Positions 1-9,552 of a stretch of 64,000 bases of DNA are shown here, one piece after another. The stretch spans positions 1 through 64,000 of the forward strand of contig NZ_OY730243.1 of the NCBI RefSeq assembly GCF_963422545.1, read 5' to 3'. A program made the position numbers and the translations under genes. The number at the start of each line of letters is the position of its first letter. Positions within the stretch are counted from its first letter, which is position 1. Source of the stretch: an uncultured Flavobacterium sp. GTDB taxonomy: Bacteria > Bacteroidota > Bacteroidia > Flavobacteriales > Flavobacteriaceae. The notes under the pieces were generated by a model, which was given only the letters and a program-made list of their open reading frames with translations, searched no databases and was not told where the DNA came from.

Positions 1-886
1 GAGAACTACCGCTTTCAGTAATACTCAATAATTCTGCAAAAGCTGAAGCCGCTTTTTTACAATACTCTGCATTATAAGTATCACTCCCTGTAGATACTTT
101 ATTCATTAGCGGACTTCCTGCCCATAAATAATTTTTACCTAAATATCCCAGAGCCATTATTTTATTGATTCGAAGTTCATTCTTCCCTAATGTTCTTTTT
201 CCTGTAATTGTATTATCCCAATTGGTAGGAAGTAAATCAGCTGCTGCTCTGAAATCGTTAGCTGCTTTATCAGCACACTCTTGATAACTAAGTCTTGGCA
301 ATCTAAGAGGCTGATCACTAGGAAGTACTGTATCGATATAAGGAAGACCTCCAAAATACTGCATAAACTCGAAATGAAACCATCCTCTAAAAAACAACAA
401 TTGCCCTTTGATTAAGTCCTTTTCTTCTTGCGTATATTCTGTCATTTTATCAATATTAGCAAGACCAATATTTACTTTACGAATACCTGCCCAGCCCAAT
501 GTCCATAAATCCTTATGCATACGGTCATTATCTGTGCTTACATTACCTCTGTTCATCCAACCTGCCTGCCATCCGTCATACTCGTTTTGCCAGCCCCAAA
601 AATCTCCTTTATCAATCTTACATACAAAATGAAAATCACGGGCAGTAGATTGAATTTCATCTTCCCCCCAATTCCATGAATTTGTCCAATATCCATTGGT
701 AAAATCTGGAATGCTTTGGTACAATTCCTCGGTGAATCCCTGAAAGTTTTCAAAATTTTTAAAAGCCTCGTCAGGAGATATATCTGAATCAGGAGATTTA
801 TCAAGATAATCACTGCAAGATCCAGAAAGTATAAATAAGCCTATAACTAAGCTGTATTTTGATATTATTTTAATATAATTCTTCAT
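1..886 (-). CDS. SusD/RagB-like outer-membrane glycan-binding lipoprotein (5' part only; continues beyond the left edge)
   Basis: The reading frame is open from an ATG at 886 to the window edge, about 295 codons, so the C-terminal part is missing. The N-terminus reads MKNYIKIISKYSLVIGLF then a lipobox SGSC with Cys about residue 24, followed by SDYLDKSPD, the usual start of a mature SusD. Further on it has helical repeat sequence typical of the family, such as the stretch around RGWFHFEFMQYFGGLPYID. SusD proteins are surface lipoproteins that lid the SusC channel and bind glycan. The start is 11 bases after the stop of the SusC gene at 898-4101, so the two are cotranscribed. The specific glycan cannot be read from the sequence. 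Family assignment is firm. Confidence 0.93.
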   Translation of the reverse strand, partial: MKNYIKIISKYSLVIGLFILSGSCSDYLDKSPDSDISPDEAFKNFENFQGFTEELYQSIPDFTNGYWTNSWNWGEDEIQSTARDFHFVCKIDKGDFWGWQNEYDGWQAGWMNRGNVSTDNDRMHKDLWTLGWAGIRKVNIGLANIDKMTEYTQEEKDLIKGQLLFFRGWFHFEFMQYFGGLPYIDTVLPSDQPLRLPRLSYQECADKAANDFRAAADLLPTNWDNTITGKRTLGKNELRINKIMALGYLGKNYLWAGSPLMNKVSTGSDTYNAEYCKKAASAFAELLSITESGSS

Positions 887-897
887 AATTAAAAATT

Positions 898-3800
898 TTA
901 GAATATAATGTTAGCCCCCAAATTGAACCTTTTTACAGTTGGATAAGCTCCTTGTGATGCCCAGCCCGTTCCTGCATAATTTGCTTCTCTATCATCGGGC
1001 ATATTAGACCATAAAAACAAATTATTTCCATTTAAATAAAATCGTATGCTTTGAAGCCCTGACGATTTTATCCAATTTGATTTTCCGTCGAAAGTATAAG
1101 CGATTTCAGCATTTTTTAAACGGAGATAGGATCCGTCATACATATACCTGCTCCCGTCGTTATATTGGCTAGCTGTAGCTAGCCAACGAGGCATTGGCTG
1201 ACTTGCATTCGTATTATCTTGTGACCAGTATGCTCCCTGATCGTACACAACATGATTTTGTCCTGATAAACTGGTAAGAACAACTTGTCTGGTAACATTA
1301 TTTACACCATAAAACTGCACAAACGCACTAAACCCTTTCCAATTAACACCAATTGTATTATTATAAGTGTTTTGTGGTGTTCCTGTATAGCCATAAGGAA
1401 TATTATCTTTGGCATCAATGATACCGTCACCGTTATAATCAAGGATATTAAAGTTACCCGGAAGCTTAGTCGCATCATTTGTGCTATGAACTGTACTGGC
1501 ATACAACTCATCCCAAGTATTGTAGTAGCCCTGACTTACATACGAGTGAGCCTGACCAATAGAATACCCTTCACTTTTTTGATAAGCTGGCAATAACTGC
1601 GGATTATCTGCACTTATAATTTTATTTTTTGAATGAGTAAAATTAGTTGTCCACCATAAATTCAAACCATTCCCAAAAGTATGACTGAACTTTAATTCTA
1701 ATTCATATCCTTTATTTTGAACTTCTCCTAAATTTGCAACTGGTGCTACTGCACCGTAATAAGAAGGTATTGCTCTACTACCGCCATTTAATAAAATATC
1801 TGTTCGATCTTCCTGATAATAATCAAATGTACCTGAGACAAATCCTTTAAAAAAAGCAAAATCAACACCTATGTCACTTTTCTTTGCTTTCTCCCAATGT
1901 ACATCTTCATTACCAACAGTTGCTTGTTTGTACCAAGTATAAGGGCTTCCTTCTGCTCCCTCACCGGTTGTTCCTAAAAGCGAATTACCACCGTATGCCC
2001 ATTGAGATTGATAAAGAAATCTGCCATTAACATTATCATCTCCAATCTCTCCGTAAGTAGCTCTAATCTTTAATAAATCAAGAAAAGATTCTGTACTTTT
2101 CATAAAATTTTCTTTTGAAACAATCCAGCTTAAACCACCGGAAGAGAAAAATGCAAAACGATTTGCCTTGCCAAACTTTTCAGATCCATTATAAGCTCCA
2201 TTATATTCTATAAAATATTTATCGGCATAATTATAAGTAGTACGAAATACCCAGTCTTCTCTATAATGCGGAATTTCACTTCCAACAGCATACTGATCTC
2301 TACTAAAAAGTCCCAAGGCTGTTATATTATGATTATCAGCAATTTTTGTTTGATAATTTAACTGCAATTGATAAAAAAGTTTACGTGAAGTTGCATAATC
2401 TCTTACACTTCCTCCTGTGGTACTCCACTTTACACCTTCTTGAAAATCAAACCTGTTATTAGAATCATAGGTTTTTTTGAAAAGAACTACGCCGGTAACC
2501 GGATCGATATACTTTTCTTGTACATCGTTAAATAAATCACTTATTCCTCTATCACCTTCTACAAATGCATTATCTAGTGCAACCATTCCTTTAAAACTTA
2601 GTCCTTTCAACACTTTGTCTAAATTTTGTTCAAGTGTAAAGTCTGTGTTTAATCTTGTTGTTGTAACTAATTGAATCCCGCTTATTGCAAGATTTCTCAC
2701 AGAATTTGACGCTTTTCCTTGATTTGGCGCATAATACCCCCAAGAACCATCCTCATAATAAGGCATAAAAACATCCGGAGCTGTTGAATATGCTGCATCC
2801 CACATCGTATATTCACCTCCAGAAGCACCCCAAGGGCTTTTCTTTACTCCGCGAGAACCGGCAAGACCAATTTTAAACACTGTGCTAGGGGTAACTTGAA
2901 AATCTAAATTACTCCTAACATTCAGACGATTATAACCATACCCCGGATCATATCCTCTATTGTTATTATACTTTTTAAACAAATCACCTTCACTTAAAAA
3001 ATCAGCACTTGCAAAATATTTTACAGATTTAGTTCCGCCGCTTACATTTAAACTCGCATTATAAGACATAGCATAGTCATTAAATAATGCTTTCTGCCAG
3101 TCTACATTAGGATAACGCTCAGATTCTTGCACATTTGCCGGGTATCTATACTTATCAATGATAGCCTGAGGAACATAATCGACCCAACTCGATGGACTTA
3201 ATGCCAACTCGTTTTCGATGGCACGGTTTTTAACCATTAACCCGTCATAAGAATCTAGCTTAGAAGGTAATTTAGAAAGAGTTTTGACGGTGGTATTAAA
3301 AGTAGTCCTTATTAATGCTTTACCAGATTGACCTCGTTTAGTAGTAATAAGTATTACTCCATTTGCACCTCTAACTCCATAAACTGCAGTAGCGGAAGCA
3401 TCTTTTAATACCGAAACAGATTCTACCGAAGTAATTTCAACACTATTTATTGGTCTCTCTACACCGTCAACCAAAATAAGAGGTTGTGCATTATTCCAAG
3501 TACTTGCACCTCGTATAAAAAGCTGAGGATCTTCCTCACCAGGCATACCAGAACTGGCCGATGTTATCAGGCCCGGCACATTACCAGTCAATGCGGCACC
3601 AATACTTTGAACACCTCCGGCACGTTCCAGGACTTTTCCGGAAACTTGAGTAATTGCGGCTACTAAACTTGCTTTTTTCTGCTTTCCGTATCCTACTACA
3701 ATGACCTCATCTAAGGACGTTTTCTCAAATGTCAATACCACATTAATCTCTCTGTCATTGCCAACTTGCCTTTCAACAGTTTTAAACCCTACAAAGCTGA

Positions 3801-4101
3801 ATACCAAAACAGCATTAGAAGGTACATTAATTGTATATCTTCCATCGAAATCAGTAGAAACACTTAAATTGGCTACGCCTTTTACTGAAATAGTAGTTCC
3901 CGGTACACCTTTACCGTCTTCTGATGATGTTACTCTACCACTAACTGTAATTTCCTGCTTAATAGTACTGTTTGTAACATATCCTGAACCAAAGAAGCGA
4001 TTCTCTGCAGCTGATAATTGGGTGATAAACAAAAACTGAAACAAAACTCCTAAAGGCAGATACATAGCTCCGTTTAGAATTTTAGATAATTTTATTTTCA
4101 T
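898..4101 (-). CDS. SusC/RagA-family TonB-dependent outer-membrane glycan transporter
   Basis: This 1067-residue protein has the usual SusC order. A signal region spans residues 1-31, followed by a carboxypeptidase-regulatory-like beta-sandwich at about 50-125 (ITVSGRVTSSEDGKGVPG). The TonB-box-like segment SLDEVIVVGYG lies near 129-139, then come the plug (NVPGLITSASSG, IRGASTW, VLKDASATAVYGVRGANGVI) and a beta-barrel ending in the aromatic-terminated strand RFNLGANIIF. SusC proteins import oligosaccharides across the outer membrane using TonB energy, paired with SusD. The partner starts 11 bases downstream. No regulator sits next to this pair in the window, and an ANT(6)-like gene runs divergently upstream. 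The pair may belong to a PUL that continues to the left; its link to the pectin operon at 7-22 kb is only positional. Confidence 0.95.
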   Translation of the reverse strand: MKIKLSKILNGAMYLPLGVLFQFLFITQLSAAENRFFGSGYVTNSTIKQEITVSGRVTSSEDGKGVPGTTISVKGVANLSVSTDFDGRYTINVPSNAVLVFSFVGFKTVERQVGNDREINVVLTFEKTSLDEVIVVGYGKQKKASLVAAITQVSGKVLERAGGVQSIGAALTGNVPGLITSASSGMPGEEDPQLFIRGASTWNNAQPLILVDGVERPINSVEITSVESVSVLKDASATAVYGVRGANGVILITTKRGQSGKALIRTTFNTTVKTLSKLPSKLDSYDGLMVKNRAIENELALSPSSWVDYVPQAIIDKYRYPANVQESERYPNVDWQKALFNDYAMSYNASLNVSGGTKSVKYFASADFLSEGDLFKKYNNNRGYDPGYGYNRLNVRSNLDFQVTPSTVFKIGLAGSRGVKKSPWGASGGEYTMWDAAYSTAPDVFMPYYEDGSWGYYAPNQGKASNSVRNLAISGIQLVTTTRLNTDFTLEQNLDKVLKGLSFKGMVALDNAFVEGDRGISDLFNDVQEKYIDPVTGVVLFKKTYDSNNRFDFQEGVKWSTTGGSVRDYATSRKLFYQLQLNYQTKIADNHNITALGLFSRDQYAVGSEIPHYREDWVFRTTYNYADKYFIEYNGAYNGSEKFGKANRFAFFSSGGLSWIVSKENFMKSTESFLDLLKIRATYGEIGDDNVNGRFLYQSQWAYGGNSLLGTTGEGAEGSPYTWYKQATVGNEDVHWEKAKKSDIGVDFAFFKGFVSGTFDYYQEDRTDILLNGGSRAIPSYYGAVAPVANLGEVQNKGYELELKFSHTFGNGLNLWWTTNFTHSKNKIISADNPQLLPAYQKSEGYSIGQAHSYVSQGYYNTWDELYASTVHSTNDATKLPGNFNILDYNGDGIIDAKDNIPYGYTGTPQNTYNNTIGVNWKGFSAFVQFYGVNNVTRQVVLTSLSGQNHVVYDQGAYWSQDNTNASQPMPRWLATASQYNDGSRYMYDGSYLRLKNAEIAYTFDGKSNWIKSSGLQSIRFYLNGNNLFLWSNMPDDREANYAGTGWASQGAYPTVKRFNLGANIIF

Positions 4102-4984
4102 GTTATTTAAATATTTTGAACTTGATCTATACTTTATACTGCTATCAATACTATCGATAAACAGATACAGACTTGATTAAATTAATTTTAGATTTTTTCC
4201 AGCCGGAAATTGCTAATACATTTACTTTAATTCTGGCTGTTATTTATAATCCCATATATAAGTTGTCAGTGCTTAAATGAGATCATTTGAATCCGTGAAT
4301 GATAAATTGTCTTAACAAAACTGACTGTATCCAGCCTCCGGCTGTTGAGTAAATAATTCTTGAATAGCTCTTTTGTTTTACTGTCTTTATGTTCCTCATA
4401 AGATTTGAGGATTACACGCTGGCAAAAAAAACCAGCTCTTGATAATTTTTTTCGAAAAAATAAAATTTTGGTCATAATGGTTAGTTAATAAATTCTTGGT
4501 TAATTACTTGGTTGGTTGGTTTTTATTCTTAAATGGAAATTGTTTACTAGTACCTTTATAAAAATCAAATGTTTAAAATGTTACGTTTTTTTGTCTGGAG
4601 TCTAATGCTGCTTCTCAATTAAAAAATATCGTTTTAACAAATAAGTCTTAAAAAGAATCAAAACACCAACCATGACACAATTTCAACATTTAACAACATG
4701 ATTATCGATATGAAAAATTAATTTCACTTTTTTTAAACAATCAATAAAAAATTGAATGATTCAAAAGTATTTATTTAAAACAGGCGCCAACTATCCATTT
4801 GTTACAGATACTTTACACTACGTTACATAAAGAATTAAAATGTGAAAAACAGCTAAAAAAAGCCACAACAATGTTACTTCTATTGAGCTTTTGTACTATA
4901 TTCGAGTAGACGCAATACTATTACCGCCACATCACAAAAATCTAATCTGCTAAATGGCATAGTAAAAAATCGAACTTATTAAAA
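4102..4984. other. Divergent intergenic region between susC and the ANT(6)-like gene
   Basis: About 880 AT-rich bases. They hold one weak open frame (4266-4475, listed separately). A possible minus-strand -7 box TACTTTTG lies at 4762-4769, with GTTG 18 bases upstream on that strand; this would give a leader of about 650 bases for susC, and a chance match is quite possible. Around 4475-4520 the minus strand has repeated AACCAA units like those in other leaders of this window. No RNA gene or terminator was recognised. Confidence 0.4.
4266..4475 (-). CDS. Doubtful small basic ORF in the susC leader
   Basis: A 69-codon frame on the same strand as susC, starting MTKILFFRKKLSRAGFFCQR and ending RIQMISFKH. 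It has no signal peptide, membrane segment or motif that I recognise and is rich in Lys and Arg. In its favour, the bases upstream of its ATG (minus strand, AACCAAG then TTTATTAACTAACCATT) look like leaders of real genes here, and the codons are not unusual. Against it are its length and the lack of any recognised homologue. It could be an unknown small protein, a remnant of a longer gene, or chance. Confidence 0.22.
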   Translation of the reverse strand: MTKILFFRKKLSRAGFFCQRVILKSYEEHKDSKTKELFKNYLLNSRRLDTVSFVKTIYHSRIQMISFKH

Positions 4985-5848
4985 ATGATAGTAAGAGATG
5001 ATAAGTTGAATACCATCATTAATTGGGCAGAAAACAACAAAGATGTAAGAGCGATGCTACTTACAAGTTCACTTGTAAATCCATTAGCACCTGTTGATGA
5101 TTTTAGTGATTTAGATATTGAATTTATTTTCGTAAATAATTCCGACTACATATCTAGTAATAGTTGGATCCATAACTTTGGAAATCCAATTGCGATGATT
5201 GAAGAAGATGAAAACTATTTCGAGCATAAACACGCAATGAAAATGGTCTTGTATGATGACAGCGTAAAAGTTGACTTTAAACTATTCAATAAAGACAAAT
5301 TTTTGGAAGAAATAAAACTAAAAAAATTGCCTGAAGACTGGGATATCGGCTATAAGGTTATTATTGACAAAGACGGGATAACGCAGGAAATGCAACAACC
5401 AACTTTTCAAGTTTCCATTATCGTAAAACCTTCAAAAGAAGAATTTCAATGTATTCTTAATGACTTTTGGTGGGATACAACTTACATAGCCAAATGTCTT
5501 GCGAGAGATGAGATATTTTATGCAAAATTTATGTCGGAAACAAATATCCGAACCAACTATTTAATTCCTTTAATTGAATGGCATATCGCAAGTGAACACA
5601 ATTGGGCCATTACAACTAACAAACATGGGAGACTGTTTAAAAAGTATCTAAACCCAGAAATGTGGTTAAAAACAGAGCAAACATTTTCGGGAAGTAATAT
5701 AAACGATAACTGGAATGCATTATTTTCAATGGCTGACTTAGTTTCGGAAGTCGGAACTAAATTATCAAAAAAATTAAACTATGAATATCCTGAAAAGTTA
5801 GAAAAAGACATTCGAAAATATTTAATCCAAACGAAAGACAAATCATAA
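4985..5848 (+). CDS. ANT(6)-like aminoglycoside 6-adenylyltransferase family protein
   Basis: The 287-residue length matches the streptomycin 6-adenylyltransferase family (AadE/ANT(6)). The nucleotidyltransferase signature is at residues 26-48: LLTSSLVNP, then DDFSDLDIEFIF, with the metal-binding pair at D42 and D44. The family pattern continues with NPIAMIEEDE, the VDFKLF strand at about 94-99, and DKDG near 125. Proven members transfer AMP to the 6-OH of streptomycin in the cytoplasm; chromosomal homologues in soil and water Bacteroidota often have unknown substrates, so resistance is an inference. The gene stands alone, divergent from susC, and has its own terminator at 5915-5943. An IS-like 22-base repeat lies just downstream at 5897-5920, which is compatible with past movement. 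Confidence 0.85.
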   Translation: MIVRDDKLNTIINWAENNKDVRAMLLTSSLVNPLAPVDDFSDLDIEFIFVNNSDYISSNSWIHNFGNPIAMIEEDENYFEHKHAMKMVLYDDSVKVDFKLFNKDKFLEEIKLKKLPEDWDIGYKVIIDKDGITQEMQQPTFQVSIIVKPSKEEFQCILNDFWWDTTYIAKCLARDEIFYAKFMSETNIRTNYLIPLIEWHIASEHNWAITTNKHGRLFKKYLNPEMWLKTEQTFSGSNINDNWNALFSMADLVSEVGTKLSKKLNYEYPEKLEKDIRKYLIQTKDKS

Positions 5849-5896
5849 AATATTTACTGTGTACTGGTAAAAAGAGTTTTAAACTATTGTGGACCT

Positions 5897-5920
5897 GATA
5901 CCTTTTTTACCACAAAAAGC
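5897..5920. repeat. Dispersed 22-bp repeat, copy 1 of 3 (ATACCTTTTTTnCCACAAAAAG)
   Basis: The same block recurs at 41487-41510 and 60581-60604 with one or two mismatches, always between genes. The third copy is about 40 bases before an IS3-type transposase fragment, so these may be leftover ends of an IS3-family element. Here the preceding bases TGGACCTG would fit the TG start of such an end. The assignment to an IS end is inference; the repetition itself is seen. Confidence 0.6.
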
Positions 5921-5943
5921 TTCAGATTTCTCTGAAGCTTTTT
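5915..5943 (+). terminator. Rho-independent terminator of the ANT(6)-like gene
   Basis: A 12-base-pair stem (AAAAGCTTCAGA paired with TCTGAAGCTTTT) with a 4-base loop and a run of five T. It lies about 70 bases after the stop at 5848 and overlaps the end of the dispersed repeat. Confidence 0.85.
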
Positions 5944-6065
5944 CTATATATTTATTTCTTTGAAGATATAGATTACAAATCTTATGAAATATTAGTCCTC
6001 AACACATCTTGGTATATTACCTAAAAATAAAAGATGATATAAAATAAAGGTTCCTGTATTAATAT

Positions 6066-6824
6066 TTATAAAAATACTACAACACCGGAATGAATATCAT
6101 AATATCCTCCTATAATTTTTATGTCTCCCTTTGAATCCATATCTTTCAGAATAGGGCTGTTGGCTTTAATAGTTTCAATGGTATTCAGAACATTTTCTTT
6201 TGCAACCGCTTCTACATAGGCATCATTTTTAGAAGTAGTTTCGCCCGTAAAATTTTTCACCCTTTTAATTGCTGGTTTTATATTAGCCAGCATTGCTGTA
6301 ATATTCCCAAGTTGTTCATTATTAATAGCGCCTTTTACTGCTCCGCACGATCCATGTCCCAGAACCAATATTACTTTCGCTCCCATTACCTTACAACTAA
6401 ACTCAAGACTTCCTAATATATCAGTATTGGAAAAGTTACCTGCAACACGAGCTACAAACAAATCGCCAATACCCCTATCAAATACATCTTCAACCGGTAC
6501 TCGGCTATCTATACAGGATAGTATTACAGCTTTTGGAAATTGTCCTTCTGAGGCGTTTCTTACCATAGCTGAATGATCTCTCAATGTTAGATTATTGGTG
6601 GTAAAACGTTTGTTCCCCTCTTTTAAAGCAGTAATTACATCATTAGGTTTCAAAGCTGCCTGTTCTGCAGCGGTCAATACTCTTTCGCGCAATATAGGCT
6701 GATTGACAGGCACTTTATTGGCAGTATCCGAGATCGCTGTTTCTGATTCTGTAGTCTTAGTGGTTTTCTCTTTACAAGAAAACAGTGCTATCGCCATGGC
6801 GAAGTAAAGGATAGTTTTTTTCAT
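6066..6824 (-). CDS. Beta-class carbonic anhydrase, predicted periplasmic lipoprotein
   Basis: The enzyme interconverts CO2 and bicarbonate with zinc. From the chosen start (MKKTILYFAMAIALFSCKEK) the zinc ligands are C104, H157 and C160, in the motifs CIDSRVP (with the D106/R108 dyad) and GHGSCGAVKGA. The frame extends upstream to an ATG at 6866, but the internal start at 6824 puts the lipobox LFSC (C17) correctly behind a hydrophobic segment, so I prefer it. A charged, Thr/Glu-rich linker (18-45) precedes the catalytic domain. The catalytic domain is of ordinary size; export as a lipoprotein is the less usual feature. It is convergent with the ANT(6)-like gene. On the minus strand it lies downstream of the GH95 gene, but a 220-base gap suggests separate transcription. 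Confidence 0.94.
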   Translation of the reverse strand: MKKTILYFAMAIALFSCKEKTTKTTESETAISDTANKVPVNQPILRERVLTAAEQAALKPNDVITALKEGNKRFTTNNLTLRDHSAMVRNASEGQFPKAVILSCIDSRVPVEDVFDRGIGDLFVARVAGNFSNTDILGSLEFSCKVMGAKVILVLGHGSCGAVKGAINNEQLGNITAMLANIKPAIKRVKNFTGETTSKNDAYVEAVAKENVLNTIETIKANSPILKDMDSKGDIKIIGGYYDIHSGVVVFL

Positions 6825-7044
6825 GTTTTCGAAATTAAATTTGTAATAAAGATAGTGCAAATTCAATAACAGACAAATTTAACACACTGAAAAACAGATA
6901 TAATAGTTTACAATTAGCGAAACAGGTTTCTATCGTATCACGATCATTAACAGAAGTAACATTGATATATTCGAATTCTGTTTAGTAAGATCTTATCAAC
7001 ACTATATTTCATTTTTCTTGTAATTTTTAATTAACATTTTAAAC

Positions 7045-9513
7045 CTATTTTAAAGGTATAATGGTGTAAGACAATCCTTTTTTAGTTTCAAATTCTGCAG
7101 TATAACCAATAGATGATTTCTCGCTTTTGATATTAAGATTTTCAATTATAAATGGCTCTGCAGTTCTTACAAAACAAATACCTCCATTATTAGATACTAT
7201 TTTTGCCTGACTCATTTTTCCATCATTCCACTTTATATCTACAGTAAAATTGCCTTTTGCCGTAATACCTTTAATTTCGCCGTCTGTCCATGAATCCGGA
7301 AGAGCTGGCAGCAAATGAATTTCTTTATTCTGGCTTTGCATCAACATCTCAATTACGCCTGCAGTTCCGGCAAAATTTCCATCTATCTGAAAAGGCGGAT
7401 GAGCATCAAAAAGATTCGGATAACATCCTCCATGTCTGCTGTACTCTGTATTGTTTTCTTTTGTTAATCTTAATTGATTTTTGAATAATTTATAAGCATG
7501 ATTTCCGTCTAAAAGTCTCGCCCACATATTTACTTTCCAGGCAAGGCTCCAGCCCGTTCCGTCATCTCCACGCAGTTCTAATGTTTTCTTTGCGGCAGCA
7601 GCCAGTTCCGGTGTTTTTAGTGGTGATATTAAATTTGCAGGATGCAAAGCATAAAGGTGTGAAGTATGTCTGTGATGCGGATCTTCTTCTTCAAAATCTT
7701 TATACCATTCCTGAAGTTGTCCTTTGCTTCCAATTTTAAAAGGCAGTAATTGATCTGACGCTTTGTTTACAGTCTGTCTGAATTCTAAATCAGTATTAAG
7801 CACTTTAGAGGCTTCGATAGTATTTTCGAATAAATCTTTTATGATTCCGATATCCATAGTCGAAGCTGTCGTTACGACACCTTCTTTTTTTCCATCATAA
7901 TAATATTTATTTTCTGGTGAGGTTGAAGGCATTGTTACCAGATAACCATTCTTATCTTTTTGAAGCCAATCCAAGCTAAATTCTGCCGCTCCTTTTATAA
8001 TTGGATAGACTTTCTTTAGATATTCCTTATCGCCAGTATATTCATAATGTTCCCATAAATGCCTGCTCAGCCAGTTGGCGCCCATATACCAGTTTGCCCA
8101 CATAGGATCGCCTTTTCCGAAATCGCCTACAGGATTTGTTGTTGCCCAGATATCCGAATTATGATGCAATACCCATCCGTTAGCATGATAATAACTTTTG
8201 GCGGTTTCAGCTCCTGTTACAGAAACATTTTTGATAAATTCATCAAGCGGAAAAAAAAATTCAGATAAACTTCCTGATTCTACAGGCCAGTAATTCATCT
8301 GTAAATTAATATTTGTTGTATAGTTACTGCTCCAAGGCGCGCGAAGTTTATTGTTCCAAATTCCTTGTAAATTGGCAGGTGTATTATGTGTACGCGAACA
8401 AGAAATCAATAAATAACGTCCGTATTGAAAAAATAAAGCTTCAAGTCCGGCGTCTTTTTCTCCTTTTGCATACTGCTCTAATCTTATATCTGTAGGCAGA
8501 TTAGATTTATTGGATTCTTTATCATTCAATTTTAACGAAACTCTATTAAAGAAATGCTGAAAATCTGTAATATGTTCTTTTAGTAAACTATCGTATTTTT
8601 TACCAACAGCTTTTTTAATTGGACTTTCTGCCAATTTATGTTCGTCTTTTCCCTGACTATCCGGACATTTATCAAAACCGTTGAAACTGGTTGCAGCCGA
8701 AACGAAAAGTAGTATTTCAGATGCATTTTTAATAACTAGTTTATTGTCTTCATAAGTCACTTGACCGTCTTTTACAACTGGTTTAATAATTAATTCAAAA
8801 CGCATTCCTCTACAACCTGTTGTATCTTCATAAACAACGGGTTCTTTATTGTAATCAATATAATTAGGATCTGCGTGAGAAGGTGCTTTCCCTTTTAAAA
8901 CCAACGATTGATTTTGTATTGATTTTTGATTTCTTAAAAGACTTGAAGCGTCAATTGTAACAGAAAGTTTCTTTAATTGATCTGCCGAAAGTTTAATCAC
9001 AATACATTGCGCAGGTGCCGAAGCAAAGATTTCTCTTTTATAATTTACGCCGTCAATTTTAAAATTGGTTACAGCTAATCCTGTTTCAATATCAAGACTT
9101 CTGTTATAAGAATCCGCTTTTTGTCCGTTAAAATTCTGATTTAAAATAAGATCTCCCAACGGCATAAAACTTTCGCTGTAAGCACCCTGCATATTCTTAG
9201 TAAAATCATATGCCTTTTCGAAATCTTCTTTGTTAAGTGCTTCTCTAATTAAAGCCAAATTTTTAAAAGCATCCGGATTTACATTTTTCTGTACAGGACC
9301 GCCACTCCACAAAGTAGCTTCATTCAACTGAATTAATTCAGAATCTACTCTTCCAAAAACCATTGCACCGAGTGTACCATTTCCTATTGGTAAAGCTTCT
9401 GTCCATTCAACAGCGGGTTGGTTGTAATTAAGTTTTAAATCCTGCGCATATCCCGAAAACCCAGTAATTACAGAAATAAGTACAAAAGACTTTTTTAAAA
9501 AATGATGAAGCAT
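7045..9513 (-). CDS. GH95 alpha-L-fucosidase / alpha-L-galactosidase
   Basis: The 822-residue secreted enzyme has signal peptide MLHHFLKKSFVLISVITGFSGYAQ. The N-terminal GH95 signature is at 42-70 (PIGNGTLGAMVFGRVDSE, then NEATLWSGG). The catalytic (alpha/alpha)6 barrel follows from about 300. By analogy with the bifidobacterial GH95 enzyme, the acid is E534 in TSPEN, and N401/N403 (NINLQMNYWP) with D711 (QIDGNFAG) act as base and activator. The family removes terminal alpha-1,2-L-fucose, and some members remove alpha-L-galactose from pectin (RG-II) or xyloglucan; the sequence alone does not decide. It is the last gene of an operon with GH51, two GH28 and GH2 (39 bases after the GH51 gene), which favours a plant cell-wall substrate. 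Confidence 0.95.
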   Translation of the reverse strand: MLHHFLKKSFVLISVITGFSGYAQDLKLNYNQPAVEWTEALPIGNGTLGAMVFGRVDSELIQLNEATLWSGGPVQKNVNPDAFKNLALIREALNKEDFEKAYDFTKNMQGAYSESFMPLGDLILNQNFNGQKADSYNRSLDIETGLAVTNFKIDGVNYKREIFASAPAQCIVIKLSADQLKKLSVTIDASSLLRNQKSIQNQSLVLKGKAPSHADPNYIDYNKEPVVYEDTTGCRGMRFELIIKPVVKDGQVTYEDNKLVIKNASEILLFVSAATSFNGFDKCPDSQGKDEHKLAESPIKKAVGKKYDSLLKEHITDFQHFFNRVSLKLNDKESNKSNLPTDIRLEQYAKGEKDAGLEALFFQYGRYLLISCSRTHNTPANLQGIWNNKLRAPWSSNYTTNINLQMNYWPVESGSLSEFFFPLDEFIKNVSVTGAETAKSYYHANGWVLHHNSDIWATTNPVGDFGKGDPMWANWYMGANWLSRHLWEHYEYTGDKEYLKKVYPIIKGAAEFSLDWLQKDKNGYLVTMPSTSPENKYYYDGKKEGVVTTASTMDIGIIKDLFENTIEASKVLNTDLEFRQTVNKASDQLLPFKIGSKGQLQEWYKDFEEEDPHHRHTSHLYALHPANLISPLKTPELAAAAKKTLELRGDDGTGWSLAWKVNMWARLLDGNHAYKLFKNQLRLTKENNTEYSRHGGCYPNLFDAHPPFQIDGNFAGTAGVIEMLMQSQNKEIHLLPALPDSWTDGEIKGITAKGNFTVDIKWNDGKMSQAKIVSNNGGICFVRTAEPFIIENLNIKSEKSSIGYTAEFETKKGLSYTIIPLK

Positions 9514-9552
9514 GGTATTTTTAATTAATAATTTATAACTAATAATTCACAA

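Noticed and set aside
553..813. 86-codon minus-strand frame inside the SusD gene
   Set aside because: The SusD frame itself is open from 886 to the window edge with clear family sequence; this frame is an out-of-phase overlap.
3701..4039. Open frame of 112 codons on the plus strand
   Set aside because: It is the antisense of the susC N-terminus; it is Ser/Thr/Leu-rich as expected for a complement frame and has no domain.
6825..6866. Longer start for the carbonic anhydrase at 6866
   Set aside because: The extra 14 residues (MNLHYLYYKFNFEN) would bury the lipobox; the start at 6824 gives a normal lipoprotein signal.
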